Source of the DNA: an uncultured Eubacteriales bacterium
GTDB lineage: Bacteria > Bacillota > Clostridia > Oscillospirales > Acutalibacteraceae
DNA length: 9,410 nucleotides
Assembly: GCA_934408795.1 (NCBI GenBank)
Contig: CAKRVQ010000023.1
Location: 1-9,410, forward strand
Direction of reading: 5' to 3'
Every line of letters starts with the position of its first letter. The stretch's first letter is position 1. The position numbers and the translations under genes are program-made. Below, one piece after another: positions 1 to 7,049 of this stretch. The notes under the pieces were generated by a model. The model searched no databases and was not told the origin of the DNA. It was given only the letters and a program-made list of their open reading frames with translations.

Positions 1-711
1 GACCTCGATCTCCTCCTTGCCCGAAAGATACGCTCCGGTAAGCGATTCCGGGTTCTTGAGCAGATCCGCATAGGTGAGGGTGTCTTCGGTCGCTGCGCTG
101 ATAACCGCAGCGGGATTCTTGTTGCCGTCGCCGTCCTTGAGCACGCTGACCGCATCGGCAAACTGCTGATTGGCTATGTATGCACCGATCTGGCGAAGTG
201 TTACGGTGAAGAGGTCAAGGCGCTGGAACTTGATGGCTTCGTAAGAAGCGACAAGCATTCTTCCGCGCTTGCTCAGATGAACAAGGTTCTCCTGAGTGAC
301 GACCTTTGTCTCGGGGATCGCCGCACCTTCGGCAACATCGCTGAGCGACTTGTCGCTTGCGGTCGGAACCGAGGCAATGGTGCGATAGTCGAGACTGTTT
401 ATCTTTGTGGTGGTCGCAACGATGTTGGGAAGCAGGTTGGCTTCTTCTACACCCTGTCTTACCGCTCTTGACACATATTCGGGGAAGAGGGCGGCAGATG
501 CCGAAGTCGAGAAGAATTTGCTTACGGTATCGGATGAGGCTCCGCCTACCTTGATGTTGAAACGCTTGAGCTGACGCGAAAAGGCGTCCATTCCCTCAAG
601 CTCGGTGCCCTGGTAATTTGCGCTGGGGTCAAGCTCCTCAAGTACCTGAGAAAATGATTTTTCGGGGTTTGCATACATTCCTTTTTCGAGTGTTATGTTA
701 TCAAATGACAT
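1..711 (-). CDS. Phage major capsid protein, HK97-fold type (N-terminal 237 residues, truncated by window edge)
   Basis: The reading frame is open from the ATG at 709-711 to the left edge: 237 codons without a stop, so the C-terminus lies outside the window. A GGAGG site (complement of 720-724) sits 8 nt before the ATG and supports this start. The translation begins MSFDNITLEKGMYANPEKSF. Near residues 75-85 it has a segment of the type ASAALFPEYV, followed by an Asp/Ser/Glu-rich stretch (SLSDVAEGAAIPETKV) and long helices. This pattern is common in tailed-phage major coat proteins that form the icosahedral shell. The main support is position: it directly follows portal and prohead protease, where the capsid gene is expected. 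No separate scaffold gene precedes it. It is probably co-transcribed with the four genes upstream on the minus strand. Subfamily not determined; a neighbouring structural protein is the alternative, considered less likely. Confidence 0.8.
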   Translation of the reverse strand, partial: MSFDNITLEKGMYANPEKSFSQVLEELDPSANYQGTELEGMDAFSRQLKRFNIKVGGASSDTVSKFFSTSASAALFPEYVSRAVRQGVEEANLLPNIVATTTKINSLDYRTIASVPTASDKSLSDVAEGAAIPETKVVTQENLVHLSKRGRMLVASYEAIKFQRLDLFTVTLRQIGAYIANQQFADAVSVLKDGDGNKNPAAVISAATEDTLTYADLLKNPESLTGAYLSGKEEIEV

Positions 712-728
712 TGTTTTTTCCTCCGTTG

Positions 729-1688
729 TTAAATAATAAATTCTTTATTGTTGTCTTTTTTGCCGGGGTCCCTTTTTGCTGCTTTTTTGAGCTGCGGGAC
801 AGGCGCCTCGTCGCCCGTAAAGGCAGAACGATAAAGCGTGAACAACTCGTGCGGGGTCATTCGGTCGCAGGCGGCTTTGATGACCGCTGCCTGCTCGTCG
901 GTAAGAGATGAGCATATGCTCCCGATCGCACGGCGCTTTTGCAGCGCCATGTATTCCTCCGCGGCATCGCATTTCTCGTTCATCTGACTGATGTATTTCG
1001 AAAGTTCCATCGCTTCTCTGCCGTTGAGCTCCGTGCTGCCGCAGTCAAGAGATTTTACTATCTCGTCGATATCCCTTGACGCACCGAATGATTTAGTCAC
1101 ACCTGCACGGGGCTGGGCGGGAACCGCTACAAAAGACCATTCGTAAGCGTCGACCGCTTTGGTCAGCTCGTGCGCACAAAGGGTCTTTGTTCCGTTCTTC
1201 AGATAATACCTGCCCTTTTTGTGACCGCATACCGCGGGATCTCCTCCGCAAACGGTACACCTGCGTCCGCCGACCGAGCATCCGACGCTGACTTCCTTTT
1301 TTATGCCTGCGTCGATCTCGGTTATCAGCTCGCGCGTTTTCTCGGTTATCGGCATATATGCCTTTGCTTTAAGGGCAACATAAGGCTCGCCGTAAACCGT
1401 CTTTTTTGTGTCGTCGGTGACCAGCTCGCAGGAATAGATCCTCGCGCACTGATCGCTGCTTCTGTGGGAGTGATCCGAAATTCCCGTCTTTCCGACGAAA
1501 AGCTCAGCCATTCCTTTAAGTGCTTCGACCGTGAATCTTTCGTGGTCACGGTCGACATCGTTGTCACAAAGCACTACCGAAAATGAGTAGACCTCATCCG
1601 CGGTGAATTCCCGCCTTGTGAACTTGTTGATCTCTTTGAGCTGCTCCTCCGTGGGTCTGCCGCTCCCTTCGATCTGTCCGTTTTTCAT
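729..1688 (-). CDS. Phage prohead (head maturation) protease with Cys/His cluster and probable fused scaffold domain
   Basis: This 319-residue protein fits the herpesvirus-assemblin-like prohead serine proteases, which cleave scaffold and capsid delta regions during head maturation. Visible marks are DHSH (His73, likely catalytic) and KEVSVG (Ser134, likely nucleophile), followed by YEWSFVAVPAQP near residues 182-193, the usual end of the protease fold. After the serine, residues 144-156 hold Cys144, Cys147, Cys154 and His156 (C-x2-C-x6-C-x-H), which could bind zinc. Residues from about 200 to 319 are charged and helical, ending in a Lys-rich tail, and may act as an internal scaffold because no separate scaffold gene is present. 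AAGGAG lies 7 nt before the ATG. The start overlaps the portal stop in an ATGA, implying translational coupling. The order portal-protease-capsid matches PBSX xkdE-xkdF-xkdG. The scaffold role is inference. Confidence 0.83.
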   Translation of the reverse strand: MKNGQIEGSGRPTEEQLKEINKFTRREFTADEVYSFSVVLCDNDVDRDHERFTVEALKGMAELFVGKTGISDHSHRSSDQCARIYSCELVTDDTKKTVYGEPYVALKAKAYMPITEKTRELITEIDAGIKKEVSVGCSVGGRRCTVCGGDPAVCGHKKGRYYLKNGTKTLCAHELTKAVDAYEWSFVAVPAQPRAGVTKSFGASRDIDEIVKSLDCGSTELNGREAMELSKYISQMNEKCDAAEEYMALQKRRAIGSICSSLTDEQAAVIKAACDRMTPHELFTLYRSAFTGDEAPVPQLKKAAKRDPGKKDNNKEFII

Positions 1689-2824
1689 TCCTCTTCTCCT
1701 TTCAATCCCGCCTCAAGGCCTTTTGCCTGAGCGTTTATCAGCCTTGCGCGGGCTTCCTCGACCTCGTCCTGAAGCGAGATGCTGTCCCACTCAACGGTGA
1801 AGCTTTGTTCAAGCCCTTCTCTTTTCAGGTACTCACGGCATATCTTGTCGATAACGGGAGTGAGAATGCTTCGATAGTACCAGAGCTCGGTGGTCAGAAG
1901 ATCGGTCTGCTGCTCCGCCATTCTTTCGGTCGTCGACCAACAGAGACCCAAAAGAAACGGAGGCAATCCGAACTTCGCCACGATCTGTTCAAGCATCTGC
2001 CTTACCGGAACATCGGTGTCGATCATCTGATTGTCGGCGCCTATGACCTTTATCTTCACATCTCCTACCGCCACAAAATCCTTGACCGAGGAAGAATCGC
2101 TCATGGCAGCGCTCCATTCCCTCGCGATTTCCGCCGCGCGGTCGGAGGCGAATGCCCCGTCCATGCCGCCGTCCTTGGGGTCGTATGTTACCGAAAATCG
2201 CAGATTGCCGAGACGGTCGAAATTGGTGCCTATGCATTCGTATATCTTCATAAGCACTCCCGAAACAAACGGCAGTCCCGACAAAAGCGAATTGCCGAGC
2301 GGGCAGGAGGAATTCGGATTGAGAGCCGATACCGTGATAAGATCGGGGCGGTCGATTTCGGTATTGCTGCCCCTTGTCCTGAGTTTTACACCCATGCCGC
2401 TTTCGCTTTCGGAAAGCTCAAGCTCCTTTATGTCCGCATTGTATAATCCGTAAATTCCGCCCGTTCTTCCGTCGACGACTATTTCACCCACCGCAGTACC
2501 GTAGGTAAGGAGACTGTCCGCATACTCCGAAATGAAGCAGTCGATCCCCTGACCTGAGCAGCCTACCTTGATGTGGGCGAGAAAGTCATTGAGCTCCTTT
2601 TCCACCGCTTCGGACCTGCTTGTTATCTTAAACCCGCCTATAAGTCTTACGATCTTTCTGACTGCCGCATCTATCATAGGTACCGACCAACGCAGCTCGT
2701 CATAAAGGGCACATTCGGCGCCCGAAAGATTTCGCCTTACCGAAATAAAGCCTTTGGGTCTGGTCGCCGCAGTAAGAGCGGCAGCTCCCGAACGCTCACC
2801 GCGGCTTTTTTTCTGTGTTTTCAT
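1685..2824 (-). CDS. Phage portal protein
   Basis: This 379-residue protein would form the dodecameric portal ring at one capsid vertex, through which the terminase pumps DNA. The N-terminal 25 residues are basic and probably disordered. Residues 35-130 look like the start of the portal body (LYDELRWSVPMIDAAVRKIVRLIGG, then SLLTYGTAVGEIVVDG). At 176-200, LGNSLLSGLPFVSGVLMKI is the helix typical after the Pro-Gly-Ser motif of portals, and FGLPPFLLGL at 285-294 is a second portal hallmark. The C-terminal third is helical and charged, as in the stem and crown region. It is somewhat shorter than many portals (often 400-500 residues) but shows no sign of truncation. The start overlaps the large-terminase stop by one base (TAATG), with AAGGAG 8 nt upstream. 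It sits between terminase and protease, the standard head-gene order. Confidence 0.87.
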   Translation of the reverse strand: MKTQKKSRGERSGAAALTAATRPKGFISVRRNLSGAECALYDELRWSVPMIDAAVRKIVRLIGGFKITSRSEAVEKELNDFLAHIKVGCSGQGIDCFISEYADSLLTYGTAVGEIVVDGRTGGIYGLYNADIKELELSESESGMGVKLRTRGSNTEIDRPDLITVSALNPNSSCPLGNSLLSGLPFVSGVLMKIYECIGTNFDRLGNLRFSVTYDPKDGGMDGAFASDRAAEIAREWSAAMSDSSSVKDFVAVGDVKIKVIGADNQMIDTDVPVRQMLEQIVAKFGLPPFLLGLCWSTTERMAEQQTDLLTTELWYYRSILTPVIDKICREYLKREGLEQSFTVEWDSISLQDEVEEARARLINAQAKGLEAGLKGEEE

Positions 2825-4083
2825 TAAATGTTCTCCTTTTGTCTTTCTGCGGCTATGGCAATTACACCGCGCCGCTCGCGCGCAAGGGCAGTGGATACAA
2901 AATACCTTATATCGTCCATTGCGTGATCGTTCTCCTTCTTGGGTGCGTCTTTTTTTGCCGACTCATCCCATCGGTAGAGCGAAAACTCCTTTATCGACGC
3001 TTTGCATTTCGGAGATATTTTTATCCTGCCGCTCTTGAGCGCGTCACAAACCCGCCTGATGCCGTCCGTCACCTCATTGACCGCGGGAACCGTGACGAAC
3101 CTGCCGTGCTTTCTGATGCAGGCGATAAAGGATGCAGCCGACGGATCACAGATCACCGCCGTTATGCGCCTGTCACCGGCAAGCCGACAAAGTCCTTCAT
3201 AGTGCTCCTCATCGGTCCGCTGGACACCCTCCTTGCGAGAGTCAAAGTAGTATTCGTCGATCCTGTACCAGACACCGCGGTATTGACCCCAGAGTCCGAA
3301 TGAAGAAGGATTGACCGTTCCGTAATCGCAGGAGATGTAAAACCTGTCGCATTCTCCCGCCGGTTCTCCTATGCAGTCCTCTCCGAACATCTGATAAACA
3401 AGTCCCTCGCCCGCTACCCATCTTCCGAGAACATACCGCTCGTAAAAGGCGCCGTCATAGAGACTTTCATACCTTTTGAGCATCTCGGGGGAAAGGGAGG
3501 GGTTCTCGTTCATCATAAAATGCAGATACAAGGCGTTCTTGTCGGCAGCACGCTTTATCCATTCGTTGTAAAACCAATGAGAAGGATGCCCGGGGTTGCA
3601 GTTGAACCAGAATTTGGAACCTTCGACACTGCATCTCGCGAGCGCCTGCTCAACAAACGACCGCGGCATAAGCGCAACTTCATCGAAAAGAACGCCTGCG
3701 AGGGTCATTCCCTGAATGAGAGAGGCTGATGCCTCATCTCTGCCGCCGAACAGGTAAAACAGATTTTTTCTGTTTCCCGCCGATACGGTGAGGATGCCCT
3801 TTGAGACCGCAAGCTCCGCATCAAAGCCTATCTCGCAAAGTATAGGCACCATCGGGGTTGTGATATTTCGCCTGACCGAAGATACCGTCTTGCCGCAGAC
3901 GGCAAATGCTTTGCCGTCAAATTCGGTCATCGCCCAGGCAATGAAAGAGACAAACATCGAAAGCGTTTTTCCGCTTCTCACGGCTCCGTCGCAGATGATC
4001 GCATCGCAGTCGCGGTAAGGACTGCTCTTGTTCCACCAACAGAACACCCGCATCTGCTTTTCGGAAAACGGCTTAAATTCCAT
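2824..4083 (-). CDS. Phage terminase large subunit (packaging ATPase-nuclease)
   Basis: From the chosen ATG (4081-4083) this is 419 residues. The N-terminal ATPase has a Walker A GAVRSGKT at 33-40, a Walker B VLFDE at 131-135 with Glu135 as likely catalytic base, and the coupling motif FNCNP at 160-164. The C-terminal RNase H-like nuclease shows Asp253 (SCDYG), Asp313 (VICDP) and Asp390/Asp391 (DHAMDD), the three acidic positions expected. It therefore looks enzymatically intact. It would translocate DNA into the prohead and cut the concatemer, working with the small subunit. The frame stays open upstream to an ATG at 4206, but that start would overlap the small-terminase gene by 134 nt and add a low-complexity Ala/Lys stretch. 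The ATG at 4083 overlaps by only 11 nt and has GGTGA 5 nt upstream. The family resembles the PBSX XtmB type, but subfamily was not tested. Confidence 0.93.
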   Translation of the reverse strand: MEFKPFSEKQMRVFCWWNKSSPYRDCDAIICDGAVRSGKTLSMFVSFIAWAMTEFDGKAFAVCGKTVSSVRRNITTPMVPILCEIGFDAELAVSKGILTVSAGNRKNLFYLFGGRDEASASLIQGMTLAGVLFDEVALMPRSFVEQALARCSVEGSKFWFNCNPGHPSHWFYNEWIKRAADKNALYLHFMMNENPSLSPEMLKRYESLYDGAFYERYVLGRWVAGEGLVYQMFGEDCIGEPAGECDRFYISCDYGTVNPSSFGLWGQYRGVWYRIDEYYFDSRKEGVQRTDEEHYEGLCRLAGDRRITAVICDPSAASFIACIRKHGRFVTVPAVNEVTDGIRRVCDALKSGRIKISPKCKASIKEFSLYRWDESAKKDAPKKENDHAMDDIRYFVSTALARERRGVIAIAAERQKENI

Positions 4084-4567
4084 ATCCGTCACCGTCGCCG
4101 TCTTCGCCGCTGCCGCCGCCGAGCCTTTCGGCACCCTTTTTGAGTGCTTCCACAAACGGCGAGAGACTTCTGTCAGAACCTTCTCCGATATCGGCAAGCC
4201 GCTCAAGAGCCTTTATGCGGTCAAAGAATTTGATCTCCGTTCCGCCGCCTTTAGGCATCTTGATCTCGGACACGCAGAACAGATCGAGCGAATCGATGTC
4301 GAGGCCTTCTCCGCCGGTCATCATAAGCTTTATTGCGTCCGCGATCGACCCGAAGGCGAGCCTCCTGAGTCCCGCAGCCGCTTCCCCGTTCGGAACCTTT
4401 TCGGCGTTGATCCTCGCTATCTCTTCCCGTATCTGCTTGTTTTGCATCAGCAGGATCCCCTGGAGGGCGGGATTCTTGAAACCCGCAAGTCCCGCCGCTT
4501 CGCGGGGACTCCTCGTTACGGAATAGTACCGACAAAACAATTTCTGATTTTTAGACAGTGTTCTCAT
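4073..4567 (-). CDS. Phage terminase small subunit (DNA recognition)
   Basis: From the preferred ATG at 4567 this is 164 residues beginning MRTLSKNQKLFCRYY. That opening, followed by SPREAAGLAGF, is typical of the Terminase_2 group, whose N-terminal helix-turn-helix recognises the packaging site. The middle (FGSIADAIKLMM) and the later FFDRIKALERLADI helix fit the oligomerisation part. The C-terminus is a Gly/Asp-rich tail. The frame is open further upstream to an ATG at 4726 (217 residues), with other ATGs at 4663 and 4576. I favour 4567 because AAGGA lies 8 nt before it and the conserved domain begins at once. The 4726 ATG has no visible ribosome site, and the 4663 ATG has AGGAG only 3 nt away. 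It is the first gene of the cassette. Its upstream neighbour is a divergent non-phage gene, which is unusual because a phage early region would be expected there. Confidence 0.85.
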   Translation of the reverse strand: MRTLSKNQKLFCRYYSVTRSPREAAGLAGFKNPALQGILLMQNKQIREEIARINAEKVPNGEAAAGLRRLAFGSIADAIKLMMTGGEGLDIDSLDLFCVSEIKMPKGGGTEIKFFDRIKALERLADIGEGSDRSLSPFVEALKKGAERLGGGSGEDGDGDGYGI

Positions 4568-4615
4568 TTTTTCCATCCTTTCGGCAGGGGCGACAACTTC
4601 TTTTGCCCGTGATTT

Positions 4616-4645
4616 ATTATGTTTGTCTCTGCTTAATACCCTCAA
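4616..4645 (-). promoter_or_regulatory. Candidate sigma-A promoter for the terminase-capsid cassette
   Basis: On the minus strand TTGAGG (4645-4640) and CATAAT (4621-4616) are separated by 18 nt: four of six and five of six matches to the consensus boxes. Transcription would start near 4609, about 40 nt before the preferred small-terminase ATG at 4567 and after the longer alternative starts. It is weak on sequence alone. If the longer small-terminase frame is translated, these boxes lie in coding DNA and the call fails. Confidence 0.3.
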
Positions 4646-4652
4646 AACATCG

Positions 4653-4680
4653 GTTTGTTGCATTTTCTCCTGCAACCAAC
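4653..4680. promoter_or_regulatory. Inverted repeat in the divergent spacer, operator-like or leader hairpin
   Basis: GTTTGTTGCA (4653-4662) and TGCAACCAAC (4671-4680) pair over 10 positions with one mismatch, around an 8-nt loop. The inner six bases, GTTGCA/TGCAAC, are perfect. The dyad lies just upstream of the candidate cassette promoter, between the divergent terminase and S1-domain genes. It could be a regulator binding site. On the minus strand its loop region contains AGGAG before the ATG at 4663, so it could also mask that site. Function is inference. Confidence 0.3.
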
Positions 4681-4818
4681 GGACAACTTTATCCGAAATT
4701 ATTTCTAAGAGTGACTTTTTCGGCATATAAATTTATCAGATGACCGACGGGCGGTGAGCGGAAGACCCCGACTTACACCCGACCCGATAAGAAAGGAATT
4801 GACTTGGGAGGAATAAAA

Positions 4819-5781
4819 ATGGACAGCTTGTATCCGGAAGGATATCTTTTAGGAACCGCGGAAAACGAAGAAAGAATAAAAAGCATCGCTGCTTTGAACC
4901 TGACGGCGGACAGAGGAGATATAGTCGAGGCAACGGCACTGCTCTGCGATGCCGAGCACAATCTGATAGTAAACCTGAACGGTATCAGAGGTATCGTCCC
5001 CCGCGAAGAGGGCGCGATCGGAATATCTACAGGTGAGGTGAGGGATATTGCCCTCATTTCAAGAGTCGGAAAACCGATCTGCTTTACCGTAGAAAGAATA
5101 ACCGAGGACTCCTCGGGAAAACCCCTCGCAATACTCAGCAGGAAAAGAGCGCAGCTGCGCTGCAAAAGGCTTAAGCTTGATAAACTTGTCCCCGGCGATA
5201 TAATTCCCGCAAGGATAACCCACTTTGAGCCGTTCGGAGCCTTCCTTGATGTCGGCTGCGGTTGTGCGGCTCTTCTGCCCATAGATTCAATATCCGTATC
5301 AAGGATCTCCCACCCGCGCGACCGATTCGGCTGCGGAGACGATATAAAGGTAATAGTAAAGAGCAACGAAAACGGAAGGATAACCCTCACGCATAAGGAA
5401 CTTCTCGGAACATGGGAGGAAAATGCGGCGTTGTTCTCTCAGGGACAGACGGTATCGGGTATCATCCGCTCGATCGAAGAGTACGGAGTGTTTGTGGAGC
5501 TCACACCTAACCTCGCCGGTCTTGCCGAACCTAAGGAGGGCGTTTTCCCGGGACAGAGGGCGAGCGTCTACATAAAAAATCTTCTGCCGGAAAAAATGAA
5601 GGTCAAACTGATCATAATAGACGCTTTTGATCAGGGAGAGGCAAAGCCGCGTCCTCCGAAACTGTTCTTTGACGGCGAACATATAAACAAGTGGGTATAT
5701 TCGCCCGAGGGCTGCGGTAAATACATATTTACGGATTTTACGATTGAAAACGGAGAAGATAAGATATATAATGTAGATTGA
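4819..5781 (+). CDS. S1-domain RNA-binding protein with three S1-like repeats
   Basis: This 320-residue cytoplasmic protein starts at the ATG at 4819, set 7 nt after GGGAGG (4806-4811). An in-frame TTG at 4804 lies at the edge of that site and is rejected as start. Three OB-fold S1-like repeats are visible. Residues about 33-110 form a divergent first copy (GDIVEATAL, then AILSRKR). Residues 124-194 form the clearest (GDIIPARITHFEPFGAFLDV, then GRITLTHKELLGTW). Residues 208-265 form the third (GQTVSGIIRSIEEYGVFVEL). The last 50 residues match nothing I know. S1 repeats bind single-stranded RNA, as in ribosomal protein S1, but with three repeats this is shorter than canonical RpsA. I call it RpsA-like without assigning ribosomal function. 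It is divergent from the phage cassette and upstream of mrp. No clear promoter box was found; TATAAA at 4726-4731 is possible but lacks a good -35. Confidence 0.87.
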   Translation: MDSLYPEGYLLGTAENEERIKSIAALNLTADRGDIVEATALLCDAEHNLIVNLNGIRGIVPREEGAIGISTGEVRDIALISRVGKPICFTVERITEDSSGKPLAILSRKRAQLRCKRLKLDKLVPGDIIPARITHFEPFGAFLDVGCGCAALLPIDSISVSRISHPRDRFGCGDDIKVIVKSNENGRITLTHKELLGTWEENAALFSQGQTVSGIIRSIEEYGVFVELTPNLAGLAEPKEGVFPGQRASVYIKNLLPEKMKVKLIIIDAFDQGEAKPRPPKLFFDGEHINKWVYSPEGCGKYIFTDFTIENGEDKIYNVD

Positions 5782-5783
5782 TC

Positions 5784-5893
5784 AAAGTCCGCCGATGCCG
5801 CCCGACACGGGAATCAACCGTATTTTGTACAACTGCGGGATCAGAGCGACAATGGGTGAACCGGGCTGCAAATGCCGGCAACGGTCGGACTTT
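5784..5893 (+). ncRNA. Potential structured RNA or leader between the S1-domain gene and mrp
   Basis: The spacer begins 2 nt after the S1-gene stop with AAAGTCCG-CCG (5784-5794). It pairs with CGG-T-CGGACTTT (5882-5893), giving 11 bp with one bulged base. About 87 nt lie inside, with smaller hairpins possible (for example ACGG/CCGT around GAATCAA). The 3' arm runs into TTTT. Such a closed multi-branch shape could be an RNA element, an mrp leader or a loose terminator. No known riboswitch signature was recognised, and the spacer holds no convincing gene. Confidence 0.3.
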
Positions 5894-5973
5894 TAATTCG
5901 GGAAACGAGTATTTCGTCGACTTAATGTGTTGTGCGGAGGAAAGTTTTCACCAAAAAAACGGAGGATGTTAAT

Positions 5974-6801
5974 ATGGCGGAAAACAGCGGCTGCAGCGGT
6001 AATTGCTCTTCCTGCGGCTCCGATTGCGGCGGGAAAGCTCATGATATGCATGAACCGATAAACAAAAGCAGCAGCGTGAAGCATGTTATAGGTGTCGTGT
6101 CAGGAAAGGGCGGAGTAGGCAAATCGACCGTGACCGCAAGCCTTGCCGTTCTTATGAACAGAAGAGGTTATGAGGTCGGTATCCTTGATGCCGATATAAC
6201 GGGACCTTCAATACCTAAAATGTTCGGAATGAACCGAAGGGCAACGGCTGATGACAGAGGTATATTGCCCGAGATCAGCGCAAACGGAATAAAGGTCATG
6301 TCCTCAAATCTTTTGCTTGATTCGGAAGAGTCGCCGGTGGTTTGGAGAGGACCGGTCATAGCGGGTGCGGTAAAACAGTTCTGGACCGATGTGGTTTGGG
6401 GCGACCTTGACTATATGTTTATAGATATGCCGCCGGGAACCGGCGATGTGCCGCTTACCGTTTACCAGACCGTAAAGCTGGACGGTATCGTGATCGTAAC
6501 ATCACCGCAGGACCTTGTTTCAATGATAGTCAAAAAGGCATATAATATGGCTCAGATGCTTGATATACCCCCGATAGGCGTTATAGAAAACATGAGCTAT
6601 GTCAAGTGCCCCGATTGCGGAAAAGAGATAGATATATTCGGAAAGAGCAAGATCGACGGGTTGTGCAGCGAACTCGGTCTGTCACTGCTCGGCAGAATGC
6701 CGATAGATCCGACTCTCACCGCACTCGGCGACGCAGGCGAATTCGAACGCAACACCGCAGAGTATCTGGTTCATGCAGCGGATGTGATAGAAAAATTCTG
6801 A
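5974..6801 (+). CDS. mrp: Mrp/NBP35-family P-loop ATPase, iron-sulfur cluster carrier
   Basis: The 275-residue cytoplasmic protein starts at the ATG at 5974, with GGAGG (5961-5965) 8 nt upstream. An in-frame GTG at 5932 precedes that site and is rejected. The deviant Walker A GKGGVGKS is at 44-51, the switch-like DADITGPS at 72-79 and DMPPGTGD at 151-158. The CPDC pair, Cys212 and Cys215, is the dimer-bridging cluster site known in Mrp/ApbC/NBP35 proteins. The N-terminus carries a second Cys group at 7, 11, 14 and 18 (C-x3-C-x2-C-x3-C), reminiscent of the NBP35 N-terminal cluster. The DUF59 domain found ahead of many bacterial Mrp proteins is absent. Expected role: bind a 4Fe-4S cluster and hand it to apoproteins. 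It follows the S1-domain gene by 192 nt, so co-transcription is possible but unproven. Confidence 0.95.
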   Translation: MAENSGCSGNCSSCGSDCGGKAHDMHEPINKSSSVKHVIGVVSGKGGVGKSTVTASLAVLMNRRGYEVGILDADITGPSIPKMFGMNRRATADDRGILPEISANGIKVMSSNLLLDSEESPVVWRGPVIAGAVKQFWTDVVWGDLDYMFIDMPPGTGDVPLTVYQTVKLDGIVIVTSPQDLVSMIVKKAYNMAQMLDIPPIGVIENMSYVKCPDCGKEIDIFGKSKIDGLCSELGLSLLGRMPIDPTLTALGDAGEFERNTAEYLVHAADVIEKF

Positions 6802-6935
6802 TTAGACGGATCGGATACTCTCGCCTTGACGCCCATCAAAGTAAAAAGGATGAAAAGCGCCTAAAACAGACGCTGACGGACGGCAAGGTCGGGATCCTTA
6901 ATAATAAGCGCCGATATCGGCAACATAGATCAAAA

Positions 6936-6962
6936 GGGCGCGGCGCATACTGCGCCGCGCCC
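6936..6962 (-). terminator. Perfect 12-bp GC hairpin, terminator-like on the minus strand
   Basis: GGGCGCGGCGCA and TGCGCCGCGCCC pair perfectly around a TAC loop. On the minus strand the stem is followed by TTTTGATC, giving a short U-run; on the plus strand it is followed by ATAAAC. It lies 134 nt after the mrp stop. It could end leftward transcription from the spoVA side or limit plus-strand read-through, but the U-run is short. Confidence 0.45.
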
Positions 6963-6971
6963 ATAAACACA

Positions 6972-7005
6972 GGCGAGCCCGCGCACCGAGGTGCGCGGGC
7001 TCGCC
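6972..7005. repeat. Perfect 15-bp hairpin with CGAG loop
   Basis: GGCGAGCCCGCGCAC (6972-6986) pairs base for base with 6991-7005 around a CGAG tetraloop. No T-run follows on either strand, so it is not a standard intrinsic terminator. It begins 9 nt after the preceding hairpin. It may be a transcript-end stabiliser or a dispersed palindromic repeat unit. Confidence 0.6.
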
Positions 7006-7049
7006 GTCATTATCGCCGCACCATACCGTAAACGGACGGCAGCGCCGCA

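Noticed and set aside
1805..2446. Plus-strand 213-codon frame opposite the portal gene
   Set aside because: It is antisense to a protein with clear portal motifs and shows no family features or ribosome site.
4084..4206. 41-codon upstream extension of the large terminase inside the small-terminase gene
   Set aside because: It would need a 134-nt same-strand overlap and adds a low-complexity stretch; the ATG at 4083 with GGTGA fits the family start better.
5784..5893. Possible cobalamin-riboswitch or tRNA-like element
   Set aside because: Phrases such as GGTGAA and GCAACGGT, and on the minus strand GGTTGATTCCCGT, are suggestive, but the B12 box is absent and no cloverleaf can be drawn.
6606..7031. 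Plus-strand frame overlapping the mrp 3' end
   Set aside because: It lies in another frame of the conserved mrp gene, is very Arg-rich, and runs into the palindromes; it is a shadow.
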